A stretch of DNA of 64,000 bases from Prochlorococcus sp. scB243_495L20 (lineage in GTDB: Bacteria; Cyanobacteriota; Cyanobacteriia; PCC-6307; Cyanobiaceae), in the NCBI GenBank assembly GCA_000634215.1, contig JFLX01000090.1:27394-91393 (forward strand), in the 5' to 3' direction. This document shows, one piece after another, positions 39,516 to 47,733 of this stretch. Numbering within the stretch: position 1 is the first letter of the stretch; the number at the start of each line of letters is the position of its first letter. The notes below the pieces were generated by a model, which was not told where the DNA came from, made no database searches, and worked only from the letters and a program-made list of their open reading frames with translations. Made by a program: the position numbers and the translations under genes.

Positions 39516-39662
39516 ATGCAGGATTTGCTACAGCGTGATTTAGGTTCAAGCTTGTTATCGATAGCTATCATCATAGGTTGGTTTGGTCTTTTTTTTGTAT
39601 TCTTAAGAGTAATAACACTTACAATTAAAAGAATCCTTGATGCTATTTTCAAAAAATCATAA
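39516..39662 (+). CDS. Small single-helix membrane protein, 48 aa
   Basis: Starts ATG at 39516 and encodes a polar N-terminus (MQDLLQRDLGSS), one helix at about 13-33 (LLSIAIIIGWFGLFFVFLRV) and a basic end (KRILDAIFKKS). The charge pattern points to a C-terminus in the cytoplasm. No family recognised. It precedes the PetP-like gene on the same strand. Confidence 0.55.
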   Translation: MQDLLQRDLGSSLLSIAIIIGWFGLFFVFLRVITLTIKRILDAIFKKS

Positions 39663-39734
39663 TTATTGAAATAAATCAATAATTCCGAATTAATCGCATA
39701 ATTCGCATATCACTAAGTATAATAACCTAAAAAA

Positions 39735-40124
39735 ATGTCAATTCTAGATAAGGTTAAGATAGGAAATTTAGTTCAAATTAATTTAGGCTTATCAAGGGAT
39801 AGGCTTACCAAAGAAACTATTGATGCAATAAATGTTTCTTCATTGGGTAAGGTAAGTGATTTCAGGATAACTGATGGTAAAGGTATTGGAGTTGTCTTGC
39901 AATTATCTAATGGAAAAGAGCAATGGTTTTTTGAGGATGAAATTGATCTTCTCGATGAAAATGGCACTGTAATTAAAAAAATTGTTGATACAAAAGCGAA
40001 TAATAATTTTAGGTTTAATTTTTTTAAAGGGTTAAATTATGAAAATAAAAAAAAGGTAAGCGAGTTACTTAATCCAATTAACTTTTTTATCTGGGTAGTT
40101 GTTTCATTAAAAGATATTTTTTAA
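39735..40124 (+). CDS. PetP-like DUF2862 protein
   Basis: The first 80 residues form an SH3-like beta domain: VKIGNLVQI, SSLGKVSDFRITDGKGIGVVLQLSNGKEQWFFEDEIDLL (read in parts). The DGKGIGVVLQ...WFFEDE pattern is typical of DUF2862, whose best-known member is PetP, a peripheral cytochrome b6f subunit in cyanobacteria and red algae. At 129 residues this protein is longer than PetP, with a C-terminal hydrophobic segment (NPINFFIWVVVSL). It may be a paralogue rather than PetP itself. Confidence 0.65.
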   Translation: MSILDKVKIGNLVQINLGLSRDRLTKETIDAINVSSLGKVSDFRITDGKGIGVVLQLSNGKEQWFFEDEIDLLDENGTVIKKIVDTKANNNFRFNFFKGLNYENKKKVSELLNPINFFIWVVVSLKDIF

Positions 40125-40200
40125 CTGGTTAAAAAATTTTCTAAAATAAAAATAATTCAACAATTTATTTAAATATAAAATTTCAGCAATCAAAATTTAT

Positions 40201-41196
40201 ATGGTACAGAATATTATAGATGTAAGAAGTTTATCTAAGTCATTTGATATATCTTCTAAAGAACCAGGATTAAAAGGTACAATAAAACACTTTTTTAACA
40301 GACAAACAAAAAGTTTAAAAGTTATAAAAGATATAAGTTTTGAAATTAAAGAAGGGGAAATAGTAGGTTTTTTAGGTGCTAATGGAGCTGGCAAAACAAC
40401 CATTTTAAAAATGCTTTGTGGCTTGATTTATCCAAGTGAAGGTTCGATTTTAGTTTCAGGCCACTTACCTTTTAGGAGAAAAGAAAATTTCCTAAAGAAT
40501 ATCACCTTAATAATGGGACAAAAGCAACAGCTTATTTGGGATCTTCCGCCAATTGAATCATTCTATTTGAATGCATCTATATATGACTTAGATAAGTTCG
40601 AAGCTAAAAAGAGAATAAAAAAACTATCAGATATGCTTGAAATTGATGAAGAGCTATTTATACCTGTTAGAAAACTTTCACTAGGTCAGCGTATGAAGTC
40701 AGAATTACTAGCAGCTTTGATACATGAACCACGTATACTATTTTTAGACGAGCCAACACTTGGATTAGATATTAATGCACAGAGAAACCTAAGAAAATTC
40801 CTTCAAAAATATAATAAGGAAACTAATGCAACTATATGCCTTACCAGTCATTACATGAAAGATATTACATCACTATGCAAGAGAGTTATATGTGTGCACG
40901 AAGGAGCTATATCATATGACGGGAAACTCAATCTATTATTAAAAAAACTATCTCCTGTTAAAGAAATATTAATAGTTTGTCGTTCTGAAAAAGATGCAAT
41001 TAAATTAGAAAGTTCCGGTTTTACTATTAAAAATAAAATCAAGAATGAAATCACTATAAAAATTGAAAACAACTCTATTACCTCTTCACTAAAGACTATC
41101 CTAAATAATTTTGATATTGAAGACCTTTTTATAAATGAACCACCTGTAGATGAAATTATTGGAAAGATATTAATCAAAAAAGATTATGATATCTAA
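40201..41196 (+). CDS. ABC-2 exporter ATPase subunit
   Basis: A 331-residue NatA-like ATP-binding subunit. Walker A GANGAGKTT is near residue 60, the signature LSLGQRMK near 160 and Walker B ILFLDEPTLGLD near 180, with SHYMKDI as the switch region. The C-terminal 90 residues are an extra regulatory domain common to this group. Two membrane genes follow with overlaps of 11 and 4 bases, so the three form one transporter. Related cyanobacterial three-gene systems have been linked to viologen or drug export; the substrate here is unknown. Confidence 0.88.
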   Translation: MVQNIIDVRSLSKSFDISSKEPGLKGTIKHFFNRQTKSLKVIKDISFEIKEGEIVGFLGANGAGKTTILKMLCGLIYPSEGSILVSGHLPFRRKENFLKNITLIMGQKQQLIWDLPPIESFYLNASIYDLDKFEAKKRIKKLSDMLEIDEELFIPVRKLSLGQRMKSELLAALIHEPRILFLDEPTLGLDINAQRNLRKFLQKYNKETNATICLTSHYMKDITSLCKRVICVHEGAISYDGKLNLLLKKLSPVKEILIVCRSEKDAIKLESSGFTIKNKIKNEITIKIENNSITSSLKTILNNFDIEDLFINEPPVDEIIGKILIKKDYDI

Positions 41197-41980
41197 TTTG
41201 ATTAATCATAAAATAATCACTTTATTAAAAGTCCAATATTCAAACATGTTGGAATATAGGGTAGAAATTGCATTATGGGCAATTTCAGGGATTATTCCTT
41301 TTTTCATGTTAAACATTTGGACAAACAATAATCTTAATGAATCCATAAACGTAAGTGATATTATGCTTTCTAGGTATTTCTTATGTGCTTTTTTTGTAAG
41401 ACAGTTTTCTGTAGTTTGGGTTGTATTTAGTTTTGAAGAGGATTCTCTTTTGGGGAAAGTATCTCCCTATTTAATCCAACCTTTAAATCCATTTTTCAGA
41501 TATTTTGCACAACATCTTGCTGAACAAATAACAAGATTTCCATTCGCACTAATAATCGCATTTTTCTTTTTTATTTTTAATCCAGAAAGTTTATGGATAC
41601 CAAATTTAGGTATTTTACTCTTATCAATAGTATCTACTTTCTTATCCTTCTTAATTCAATTTTTAATTCAGTCAATAGTTGCATGTCTTTGTTTCTGGAC
41701 AGAGAAAGCATCATCTATAGAAAGATTGTTATTTATTCCAACTTTATTTCTCTCAGGTCTTTTAGCACCTGTAGTCTCATTCCCCGCATATGTTAAATCT
41801 TGGATTTATTTGACTCCTTTTCCATATCTAATTGATTTCCCTGCGAACTTAATGTCAGGTAATGAAACAAATATTAGTGGAGGCTTAAGTATGCAAATTC
41901 TATGGATTTTTTTACTTTTCCCATTATTTAAGAAAATCTGGACTGAAGGAACGAAAAAATATACAGCAATGGGGTCATGA
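41186..41980 (+). CDS. ABC-2 type permease subunit, first
   Basis: A 264-residue membrane protein with about six helices (around 30-50, 60-85, 115-133, 140-165, 180-200, 230-250), of the ABC-2/DUF990 kind. The start overlaps the ATPase gene by 11 bases. Characteristic elements are NMLEYRVEIALWAISGIIPF near the N-terminus (read in parts) and YLIQPLNPFFRYFAQH, resembling the coupling region of this permease type. It pairs with the next permease to make the pore. Confidence 0.8.
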   Translation: MISNLINHKIITLLKVQYSNMLEYRVEIALWAISGIIPFFMLNIWTNNNLNESINVSDIMLSRYFLCAFFVRQFSVVWVVFSFEEDSLLGKVSPYLIQPLNPFFRYFAQHLAEQITRFPFALIIAFFFFIFNPESLWIPNLGILLLSIVSTFLSFLIQFLIQSIVACLCFWTEKASSIERLLFIPTLFLSGLLAPVVSFPAYVKSWIYLTPFPYLIDFPANLMSGNETNISGGLSMQILWIFLLFPLFKKIWTEGTKKYTAMGS

Positions 41981-42771
41981 ATTTAAGAAATTATTTAAAA
42001 GTTTATAAAAAATTCTTACATACTTCTTTAGCTTCTGAACTGGAGTATAAGACAAATATATTAGTTGATTTAATTACTGCAATTTTAAGTTTAGTAGGGA
42101 GTATTTTTTTATTATCTATTTTCTTTCAAAATAGTGGATATATTGGAGGGTGGAAATTTGAACAGGCACTAATAATCCAAGCTATTTATACAATTTTGAA
42201 TGGAATAACAAATACATGGTTTAATCCTAATCTTACAGAAATAGTTAAACATATAAGAGAAGGAACATTAGACTTCGTACTTTTAAAACCTATTGATAGT
42301 CAATTTTTTATTTCATTAAAGAAAATAAATCCATCTGGATTTTTAGAAATTATGCTTGGATTTTTCTTGTTACTCTTCTGCATAAGAATAAATCAAATAA
42401 ATTTAAGTTTAAGTTTTCTAATCTTATCCTTTATTACGATAATCTGTTCGATTTGTATTTTATACAGCCTATGGTTTTTTATATCTACTACTACTATTTG
42501 GTTTGTTAAGACTTGGAATGCAATAGAAGTATTAAGATCATTTCTTTATATCGGAAGATTTCCTCTAAATTCATTTTCATTTTCTTTAAGAGTTTTTTTT
42601 AGTATTTTCATTCCTATTGCTTTTATAACGACTATTCCCTCTGAAGTTTTTCTAGGACTTTCTCAATTGTGGAAAATATTGCTTGAAGTTATTGTTGCTT
42701 CAGTATTTCTTATAACTTCAAGAAAGTTCTGGTTATTTGCATTAAGGTTCTATTCATCCGCATCTAGCTAA
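41977..42771 (+). CDS. ABC-2 type permease subunit, second
   Basis: The second 264-residue membrane subunit, with an N-terminal SLASELEYKTNILVDLITAI segment and about six helices. LDFVLLKPIDSQFFIS resembles the equivalent LIQPLNPFF stretch of the first subunit, so the two permeases are probably ancient duplicates. It overlaps the first permease by four bases (ATGA). Confidence 0.8.
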   Translation: MNLRNYLKVYKKFLHTSLASELEYKTNILVDLITAILSLVGSIFLLSIFFQNSGYIGGWKFEQALIIQAIYTILNGITNTWFNPNLTEIVKHIREGTLDFVLLKPIDSQFFISLKKINPSGFLEIMLGFFLLLFCIRINQINLSLSFLILSFITIICSICILYSLWFFISTTTIWFVKTWNAIEVLRSFLYIGRFPLNSFSFSLRVFFSIFIPIAFITTIPSEVFLGLSQLWKILLEVIVASVFLITSRKFWLFALRFYSSASS

Positions 42772-42775
42772 CTAT

Positions 42776-43042
42776 TTATTTAATAACCTCTTTGCAAAAT
42801 TCCCAAATTTGAGGTTTACTTTTCAGATTAGAAAGCCTTGCTAATACCTTAAAATGAGGTTTAGATTTTTCAACAGATAAAAGCCTACAGTTGTATTCAA
42901 TATCATGATTTCTAGATATGATTCCTAATTTGAGGGAAACATCACAAAGGATAATTATTAAAGTGAGAGAAAAAACTATACCGAAAAAATGTGAAAATGA
43001 TTTTGAATAATTTTCTTTTTCAGTTTTTAATTCAAACTTCAT
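42776..43042 (-). CDS. Unknown single-helix protein, 88 aa
   Basis: A polar N-terminus (MKFELKTEKENYSKS) is followed by one membrane helix at about 18-37 (FFGIVFSLTLIIILCDVSL) and a basic soluble domain with conserved-looking Cys residues (YNCRLLS, EFCKEVIK). Convergent with the permease gene. Its ATG overlaps the TAA of the upstream 75-residue gene (TAATG), so they form a small operon. No family recognised. Confidence 0.55.
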   Translation of the reverse strand: MKFELKTEKENYSKSFSHFFGIVFSLTLIIILCDVSLKLGIISRNHDIEYNCRLLSVEKSKPHFKVLARLSNLKSKPQIWEFCKEVIK

Positions 43043-43269
43043 TACTTAACTATATGCTGAGGGCACTTAATTGCAGCTATAGCAACAGCTGTAACTTTAA
43101 AATTTTCTGACTTTTCAATAACCTTTTTAACCTCTAATGGACCAAATTTATTACTTGCATCACTGTAGGAAAGAAGTAAAGATTTATAGTTATCATGACC
43201 TAGATTTCTATACTCACAGAAATTATCACCAACATAATTCAAAAGAGTTAATAAAGTTAATTCAATCAT
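43042..43269 (-). CDS. Small unknown soluble protein, 75 aa
   Basis: No clear membrane helix. Two cysteine-bearing segments (NFCEYRNLGHD, AIKCPQHIVK) flank a charged middle (FGPLEVKKVIEKSENFK). The first 13 residues are hydrophobic (LTLLTLLNYV) and could be a weak signal segment. It is translationally coupled to the 88-residue gene by a TAATG overlap. Its leader carries alternative inverted repeats (43283-43315). Function unknown. Confidence 0.5.
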   Translation of the reverse strand: MIELTLLTLLNYVGDNFCEYRNLGHDNYKSLLLSYSDASNKFGPLEVKKVIEKSENFKVTAVAIAAIKCPQHIVK

Positions 43270-43282
43270 TAAAGCTTTTTTC

Positions 43283-43315
43283 TAGGAAAGTTCCTACGAA
43301 TGATACTGTGTAGGA
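43283..43315 (-). promoter_or_regulatory. Overlapping inverted repeats upstream of the 75-residue gene
   Basis: On the minus strand the leader reads TCCTAC, a 12-base spacer, GTAGGAA, then CT and TTCCTA. The middle segment can pair with either the upstream TCCTAC or the downstream TTCCTA, but not with both. This could be a two-state leader or a protein-binding palindrome. No ribosome site is visible between it and the ATG at 43269. Confidence 0.35.
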
Positions 43316-43435
43316 CATTTTTAACAAGTAGAATTATCAAAAACATTTGAAATCATAAAATAAGATTCTCTACTCCTAAATTTTAAAATTACAAAATTAT
43401 TTCAGAATTTTAAATGTTAATATAAAAAAGTAATT

Positions 43436-43563
43436 AAAGCACTATCTGTAGTGTTTAAACGTACCCTTGACTGCGCTACAGATAGGGGGTTGCATTTTTC
43501 AAGGAATTGGTATAAAAATAAGGTTCCCCATCACCCGGCCCCACACATGTGAGGCCTTTTTTT
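43436..43563 (+). ncRNA. Candidate structured non-coding RNA, about 125 nt
   Basis: No reading frame is present. CTATCTGTAG (43442-43451) and CTACAGATAG (43476-43485) make a perfect 10-base stem around a 24-base loop that contains GTTTAAAC and ACCCTTGAC. GCA and TGC flanking the stem extend it across a short bulge. A GC-rich tract (CCATCACCCGGCC) leads into a terminator hairpin and T run ending at 43563. The layout is that of a small RNA gene. It lacks the hallmarks of 4.5S or tmRNA that I would expect; Prochlorococcus Yfr-type RNAs are the natural comparison, but I cannot assign it. Confidence 0.6.
43537..43563 (+). terminator. Rho-independent terminator of the candidate RNA
   Basis: GGCC (43537-43540) pairs with GGCC (43553-43556), extended inside by CAC/GTG across a C-A mismatch, and is followed by seven T residues. 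No plus-strand protein gene lies upstream within 600 bases, which supports a separate RNA transcript. Confidence 0.75.
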
Positions 43564-43717
43564 GATTTCAAAAATAAGGTCCCTCAAAAAGTATTTTTAA
43601 ATAAAACAAGTTATTCATTGTCCACATTGATAATAAATAAAAATAATAATTAATTTATTTTTTTAACTAATAAACCATCTTTAGACTTCTCACCGCAATT
43701 TTACTAGTATTCTCAAT

Positions 43718-44533
43718 TTATTTAAAAAAACTATTTAAGGATTTAATCAATAAGCTAATACCAACAAAAATACAAACTGTTATAAAAGTTTTCTTAATTA
43801 AAATATTCCCATTTAATTTTGACAGGTGAGCTCCGAAATATCCTCCTGTAAAGGAACCAATTATTAATACTATCAATGTATTTAAAGGAACTGAACCTAT
43901 TCTTGCCAAAAAAAGAGCTCCTACAAAATTCCAAAAAATACCAACAGTAAAAAATGTCATACTTATAGCTCGAAGAAAATCCATTTCAAAAGTTTTTATT
44001 AATAGTATTGTTACAAGCAATCCAGTTCCCGAAGAAATAGAACCATTTAATATACCTACAAGAAAAATAAAAATTAAAAATCTAATTCTATGAGCATAAT
44101 TAACCTTTTTATTGCCAGATGATAAACCTAAATCTGGTTTAAGAAATGAGTAAAAAGCTAATAATATAGATATTATTCCTAAAATTAAATACAAATACTT
44201 TTCTGATATATATTCAACGACAGAAGCTCCCAAAATTACTCCTGGTAATCCAAAAATTAAAATTTGATAAGCAATACCTATATCATTACCTAAAGATTTG
44301 TAATTTCTTAAGGAGCGCCCTATTCCTAGTGCTACTGTTGCTAATTTATGACTAGCCAAAGCCTGATAATAAGGAACTCCAGATAAAATCAGTGCAGGCA
44401 ATTGTAATAATCCTGCTCCTCCTCAAGAAATCGCTGAGAACGTATTAGAAAAAAACGATATTAAAAAGATATAAATACTTTTAAATAAAGATTGATCAAA
44501 ATTCCCTAATAATATCGTTAATAAATAAAGCAT
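43718..44533 (-). pseudogene. TauE/SafE-family permease interrupted by in-frame TGA
   Basis: TauE/SafE proteins export sulfite or organosulfonates. Reading from the ATG at 44533 gives a normal N-terminus (MLYLLTILLG and a hydrophobic helix), then codon 37 is TGA (44423-44425), and the same frame continues GGAGLLQLPALILSGVP, the classic TauE opening. Changing the TGA to GGA would restore the family glycine run. Without it, translation would have to restart at the TTG at 44401, giving 227 residues that lack the first helix and part of the signature. About six more helices follow. It may be a recent pseudogene, a readthrough gene or a sequence error. Confidence 0.75.
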
Positions 44534-44667
44534 TAACTATAAATTACCCTTTAATTAATAAGTGAAAATTATGCTCTTCATAAGAAAAATTTGCTTTAAG
44601 AAGTCTTCTATTTTTCAATCATACTTCAAAAAAACCTGTTATTATCGGAAAAATTATCAAGAATCTT

Positions 44668-45009
44668 ATGCATAAACAAGATGCAATTTACCTTGATCAG
44701 TTTTGTCCCAAGACAAGCAATAAAAATTGGAGAGAGTCACTTAATAAACTTACTAATAATAAATGTATTTATTGCGGTAAACCTTCTGAATCACTCGACC
44801 ACCTTCATCCAATGTCAAAAGGGGGGATTAGCAGTACAAGCAATTGCGTACCATGTTGTTTGTCATGTAATGGGAAGAAATCAGATTCAGAAGTGCTTAG
44901 TTGGTACAGAAAACAAAATTTTTATGATCCTCGAAGAGCTATGGCGATACGAGCATGGTTTAATGATGATTTAAAACTTGCGTCAGTTCTTTTAAACTAC
45001 TTAGATTAA
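44668..45009 (+). CDS. HNH endonuclease-like protein
   Basis: A 113-residue protein with one HNH module: Cys33-x2-Cys36, Asp44-His45, a following Asn59 and Cys64-x2-Cys67-Asn68. The paired CxxC motifs hold structural zinc, and His45 should be the general base. A helical C-terminus (YDPRRAMAIRAW) follows. Such stand-alone HNH proteins occur in cyanobacterial chromosomes and phage; no intron, intein or restriction partner is adjacent, so the target is unknown. Confidence 0.85.
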   Translation: MHKQDAIYLDQFCPKTSNKNWRESLNKLTNNKCIYCGKPSESLDHLHPMSKGGISSTSNCVPCCLSCNGKKSDSEVLSWYRKQNFYDPRRAMAIRAWFNDDLKLASVLLNYLD

Positions 45010-45097
45010 ATAATGAATGATAAATTGATTGAGATTCGAAAAATTATTTTTGTATATTCTTGATTAGGGTCCTTTATTTTAGTGAGCAATTTTTGTT

Positions 45098-45292
45098 TTA
45101 AATTATTCTTATTCTTTCTATATTTATATAATTTTTCTTATAAATCGAGATATTAGAATAATCATCTTTCCACATTATTGGTGAATCTATAACCTTTCTC
45201 TCTGGAGACTTTACTGAAAAAATCAATCCAAACACAAAAAGAATAGTAATCAAAATTATAGTCAATACTAATTTGTCTGAAATATTATTCAT
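45098..45292 (-). CDS. Small membrane-anchored unknown protein, 64 aa
   Basis: One N-terminal hydrophobic helix (about 8-26, LVLTIILITILFVFGLIFSV) then a polar domain with a Trp (IMWKDDYSNISIYKK). The topology suggests an N-terminal anchor with the rest outside or in the lumen. It follows the secreted 133-residue gene by 9 bases on the same strand and may be cotranscribed. No family recognised. Confidence 0.5.
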   Translation of the reverse strand: MNNISDKLVLTIILITILFVFGLIFSVKSPERKVIDSPIMWKDDYSNISIYKKNYINIERIRII

Positions 45293-45301
45293 TAACCTAA
45301 T

Positions 45302-45703
45302 CTATCTTGAAAAATTTTTGTCAGGAGTAGTCTTTTCGTAAATTTCTAGAAAATATGATTTAAAATAATCAACCCCCTCCTTTCCAATTAATCCAAACGA
45401 CCATCCACAATCATTTACTACTTGCAATGAAATTTGATTTGCCAAGTCACTTTTCTCAATCCATTTTTTCTGAGGATTGTAAGAGAAAGATATAATATTT
45501 TCAGTTTTTACAATAGCTGATTTCATTGCTTCATCTTTAGAAAGACCATTTTGGATGGCATTGCAATATTTCTTAGAGAAATTATTAGAGATCCTATTTT
45601 GTAGCAGACTAACACTAGGATCAGAAGTATCAAAAGCTAATCCTATTGCAGGTTTTAATTGAAAAATTACAGATAAAAGTAAGAGAAAAAATAATTTTAA
45701 CAA
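45302..45703 (-). CDS. Secreted unknown protein, 133 aa
   Basis: The first 22 residues form a signal peptide (MLKLFFLLLLSVIFQLKPAIG), with likely cleavage near residues 21-23. The mature part, about 110 residues, has two cysteines (KYCNAI, NDCGWSFG) that could form a disulfide in the periplasm, and a helical Asn/Ser-rich region. No known family is apparent. It begins the 45.7 to 45.1 kb minus-strand pair. Confidence 0.6.
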   Translation of the reverse strand: MLKLFFLLLLSVIFQLKPAIGLAFDTSDPSVSLLQNRISNNFSKKYCNAIQNGLSKDEAMKSAIVKTENIISFSYNPQKKWIEKSDLANQISLQVVNDCGWSFGLIGKEGVDYFKSYFLEIYEKTTPDKNFSR

Positions 45704-45855
45704 CAGATACTAATCAATAGTTTATAAGTAATATAATAGTATTTTGAAATTGTCTTTTCAATTAAATCAGATAATTATTTAAAGCAAATTAAATTTCAAT
45801 TTATTAAAAATTAAAAGTATTGCGATAAGTTCAGTAATAATAGTCAGAGGTTTAT

Positions 45856-46089
45856 TTGACTACAAATATGTACGAATCATTGATGACATTGCTATTTTTT
45901 CCCGATTGGACAAATGGATTACCTTCAGATTTCTTAATTCTTCATTTTTTTGTAGGAGCTATAATTTTTCCATTCAACATGATTCATGCCAAAGCAAGAA
46001 AAATTGACAGTCAAAATCCACAGGAAGCCGCTAATGGGTATAAAAATTCAGACAATGCAACATTTTTTGGATACGAGGAAGTCAATTAG
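45856..46089 (+). CDS. Small unknown membrane protein, 77 aa, TTG start
   Basis: The TTG at 45856 is preceded by AGAGG at 45846-45850 with a 5-base spacer, while the next ATG (45868) has no such site, so TTG is the likely start. The protein has an N-terminal FFPDWTNGLPSDFLILHFFVGAIIF segment (read in parts) that contains one helix, and a polar end with FFGYEEVN. It is followed by a second small membrane gene on the same strand. No family recognised. Confidence 0.55.
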   Translation: MTTNMYESLMTLLFFPDWTNGLPSDFLILHFFVGAIIFPFNMIHAKARKIDSQNPQEAANGYKNSDNATFFGYEEVN

Positions 46090-46125
46090 ATTTCCATAAA
46101 ATTTATTTAAGGAATTAGTTTATTG

Positions 46126-46350
46126 ATGATAATTTCCCTAAATACAGCTTTAGATCTTAAAATATTAAGTCCCAGTGAGCCTATAGGAATATTCATAATT
46201 TTTGTAGGATTAATATTTACTGGTATGATTTTTTATATTATTTATGCTGTAAGTACTAATAAAGAATCCCTAGAAGACAAAAAAATAAGAACTAAAAAGG
46301 AGTACTTGCAAAAGGAAAAAATAGGAAAATTATTTCCTAAGAAAAAATAA
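46126..46350 (+). CDS. Small membrane protein with basic tail, 74 aa
   Basis: ATG at 46126 is preferred over the adjoining TTG at 46123; an AAGGAATTAG stretch lies upstream. Residues 20-43 form one helix (PIGIFIIFVGLIFTGMIFYIIYAV, read in parts), and the last 30 residues are a lysine-rich tail, KKIRTKKEYLQKEKIGKLFPKKK in parts. This fits an N-out, C-in single-pass protein. Function unknown. Confidence 0.6.
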   Translation: MIISLNTALDLKILSPSEPIGIFIIFVGLIFTGMIFYIIYAVSTNKESLEDKKIRTKKEYLQKEKIGKLFPKKK

Positions 46351-46572
46351 ATTTAATTAGTTTATTACTATAAAGATAATTATTTATATTATTTATTATT
46401 AAATCAGTAGGATCTAAAAACATTAGTTTTAGTTCTCTTGAATCAAACATTTTCTAAAACCTAACTATAACACCAAAAATTTTTTTACGAGGACTTCATA
46501 TTGTTAATTGCACAGCTAAATTATTTTCATATCAAGCAATAAATGTTAAAAATGGAAAAAATAATTTAAATC

Positions 46573-47076
46573 TTGGAGAATTCACCTCAATATCTATTTC
46601 TTGCTAGTGGAGTGAATAATGGAGAAGGGTTTTGGATTGTGGGAATAAAAAATTGCGATGAAAATATTCTTGAAGATGCAAATCTTTTAGATTGCCATAG
46701 AAAAGAATTAATAGGTAATGAATCAGCAAAAGATATTCTTTTAGCTATCAATTTAAACGTAAATAATTTATTAAATGAACTAAGAAACAAAAATTATTTA
46801 ATTACAAACCCTTCAATGGGGATTCCATTTGATATCCCTTTAGAAATCTTGGAAAATATTTTTGATTTTTGGTTAGATATTTATAAAAATCATGAAGCCT
46901 GGAAAGCTTGTTTAGGACTTCTTAAAGTTAGAAAAAGGATTCCCCTAACAAACCTAATTGAAAGCGAAAGTTTAAAGGGTAACTCTAAAAAATGGGCTAT
47001 AAAAATTGAAACTTTACATACTTATGTTCCTTCTTCACTTAAAAATGAAAAATTAAATGATCCCATGTGGGAGTAA
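46573..47076 (+). CDS. Unknown soluble protein, 167 aa, TTG start
   Basis: A soluble mixed alpha/beta protein. It opens YLFLASGVNNGEGFWIVGI and continues with a helical NVNNLLNELRNKNYL, an NPSMGIPFDIPLEILE loop and a C-terminal WAIKIETLHTYVPSSLK region (all read in parts). The start is TTG at 46573, with no strong ribosome site. It heads a plus-strand run leading to the phosphoribosyltransferase and deoxyribosyltransferase genes. I do not recognise the family. Confidence 0.6.
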   Translation: MENSPQYLFLASGVNNGEGFWIVGIKNCDENILEDANLLDCHRKELIGNESAKDILLAINLNVNNLLNELRNKNYLITNPSMGIPFDIPLEILENIFDFWLDIYKNHEAWKACLGLLKVRKRIPLTNLIESESLKGNSKKWAIKIETLHTYVPSSLKNEKLNDPMWE

Positions 47077-47150
47077 TTTTATTTTTAAATACTAAAAATA
47101 TTTACTTCGTTGGATATTTAAGTAAAAATAAAATAAGTAATAATTTAAAA

Positions 47151-47336
47151 ATGAATAAACCATATTCTTTTAGTATCGATCAAATGAACGGGATAGTTGA
47201 AAATACATACACCAAGATAATAAATGAATGTGAAAATTTAAAAAAAAATACTAATTGTCCAAATGAGCAAGTAGTGGCACTTTTAAGTGTAATTGCTTCA
47301 AATTATGCTATTACAACAGAAAAAAGCGATAATTAA
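47151..47336 (+). CDS. Small unknown protein, 61 aa
   Basis: ATG at 47151 opens a 61-residue helical protein, MNKPYSFSIDQMNGIVENTY, then KIINECENLKK and a C-terminal QVVALLSVIASNYAITT. The frame is open upstream to a GTG at 47067, but that overlaps the previous gene and has an unconvincing sequence. It ends one base before the ATG of the phosphoribosyltransferase, so the two are coupled. No family recognised. Confidence 0.5.
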   Translation: MNKPYSFSIDQMNGIVENTYTKIINECENLKKNTNCPNEQVVALLSVIASNYAITTEKSDN

Positions 47337-47337
47337 G

Positions 47338-47733
47338 ATGATAAGCTATTTTACTTGGAGCGAATTCGATAAGAGCGTAGAACAAATAGCAGATAAATGT
47401 AGGTTTAAGAAATTTTCTGGAATATATGGAGTTCCTCGTGGTGGATTATGTCTTGCTGTAGCACTAAGCCATAAATTAAAAATTGAATTGATTTCTCAAC
47501 CAACAAAGAATTCACTAATAGTAGATGATGTTTATGAAACAGGTATTACTTTGACAACCTTCAAGAATGTTGAAGGAGCAATGTTTTTTGTATTATTTAG
47601 TAAAATAAAACCTACATGGTGGAATACATTACATGTAGCAAAAAAAAGTCAATGGATTGTTTTCCCTTGGGAAAATACTTTAAATTCAAAAAGTGACCGC
47701 GAAGATTACATCAAAAAAAGAGGTTTAAGTTGA
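47338..47733 (+). CDS. Phosphoribosyltransferase, XPRT-like
   Basis: A 131-residue type I phosphoribosyltransferase. The PRPP-binding motif is VDDVYETG at residues 62-69, preceded by GIYGVPRGG (28-36). The C-terminal SQWIVFPWE segment is typical of xanthine/hypoxanthine/guanine phosphoribosyltransferases, which reattach purine bases to PRPP. It is short for the family. Its ATG at 47338 follows the preceding stop by one base, and its TGA overlaps the TTG of the next gene. Substrate is inferred, most likely a purine base. Confidence 0.75.
   Translation: MISYFTWSEFDKSVEQIADKCRFKKFSGIYGVPRGGLCLAVALSHKLKIELISQPTKNSLIVDDVYETGITLTTFKNVEGAMFFVLFSKIKPTWWNTLHVAKKSQWIVFPWENTLNSKSDREDYIKKRGLS

Noticed and set aside
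43442..43485. Possibility that the structured RNA is 4.5S or tmRNA
   Set aside because: It lacks the GGAA-type tetraloop region of 4.5S RNA and any tag or tRNA-like CCA end of tmRNA.
44680..44974. Alternative 97-residue frame across the HNH gene
   Set aside because: The HNH frame has the complete set of zinc and catalytic residues; the other frame has no motif.
46337..46450. Minus-strand frame of 37 codons starting at 46450
   Set aside because: It overlaps the end of a better gene, has no ribosome site and is dominated by Asn/Ile/Leu codons that AT-rich DNA gives by chance.
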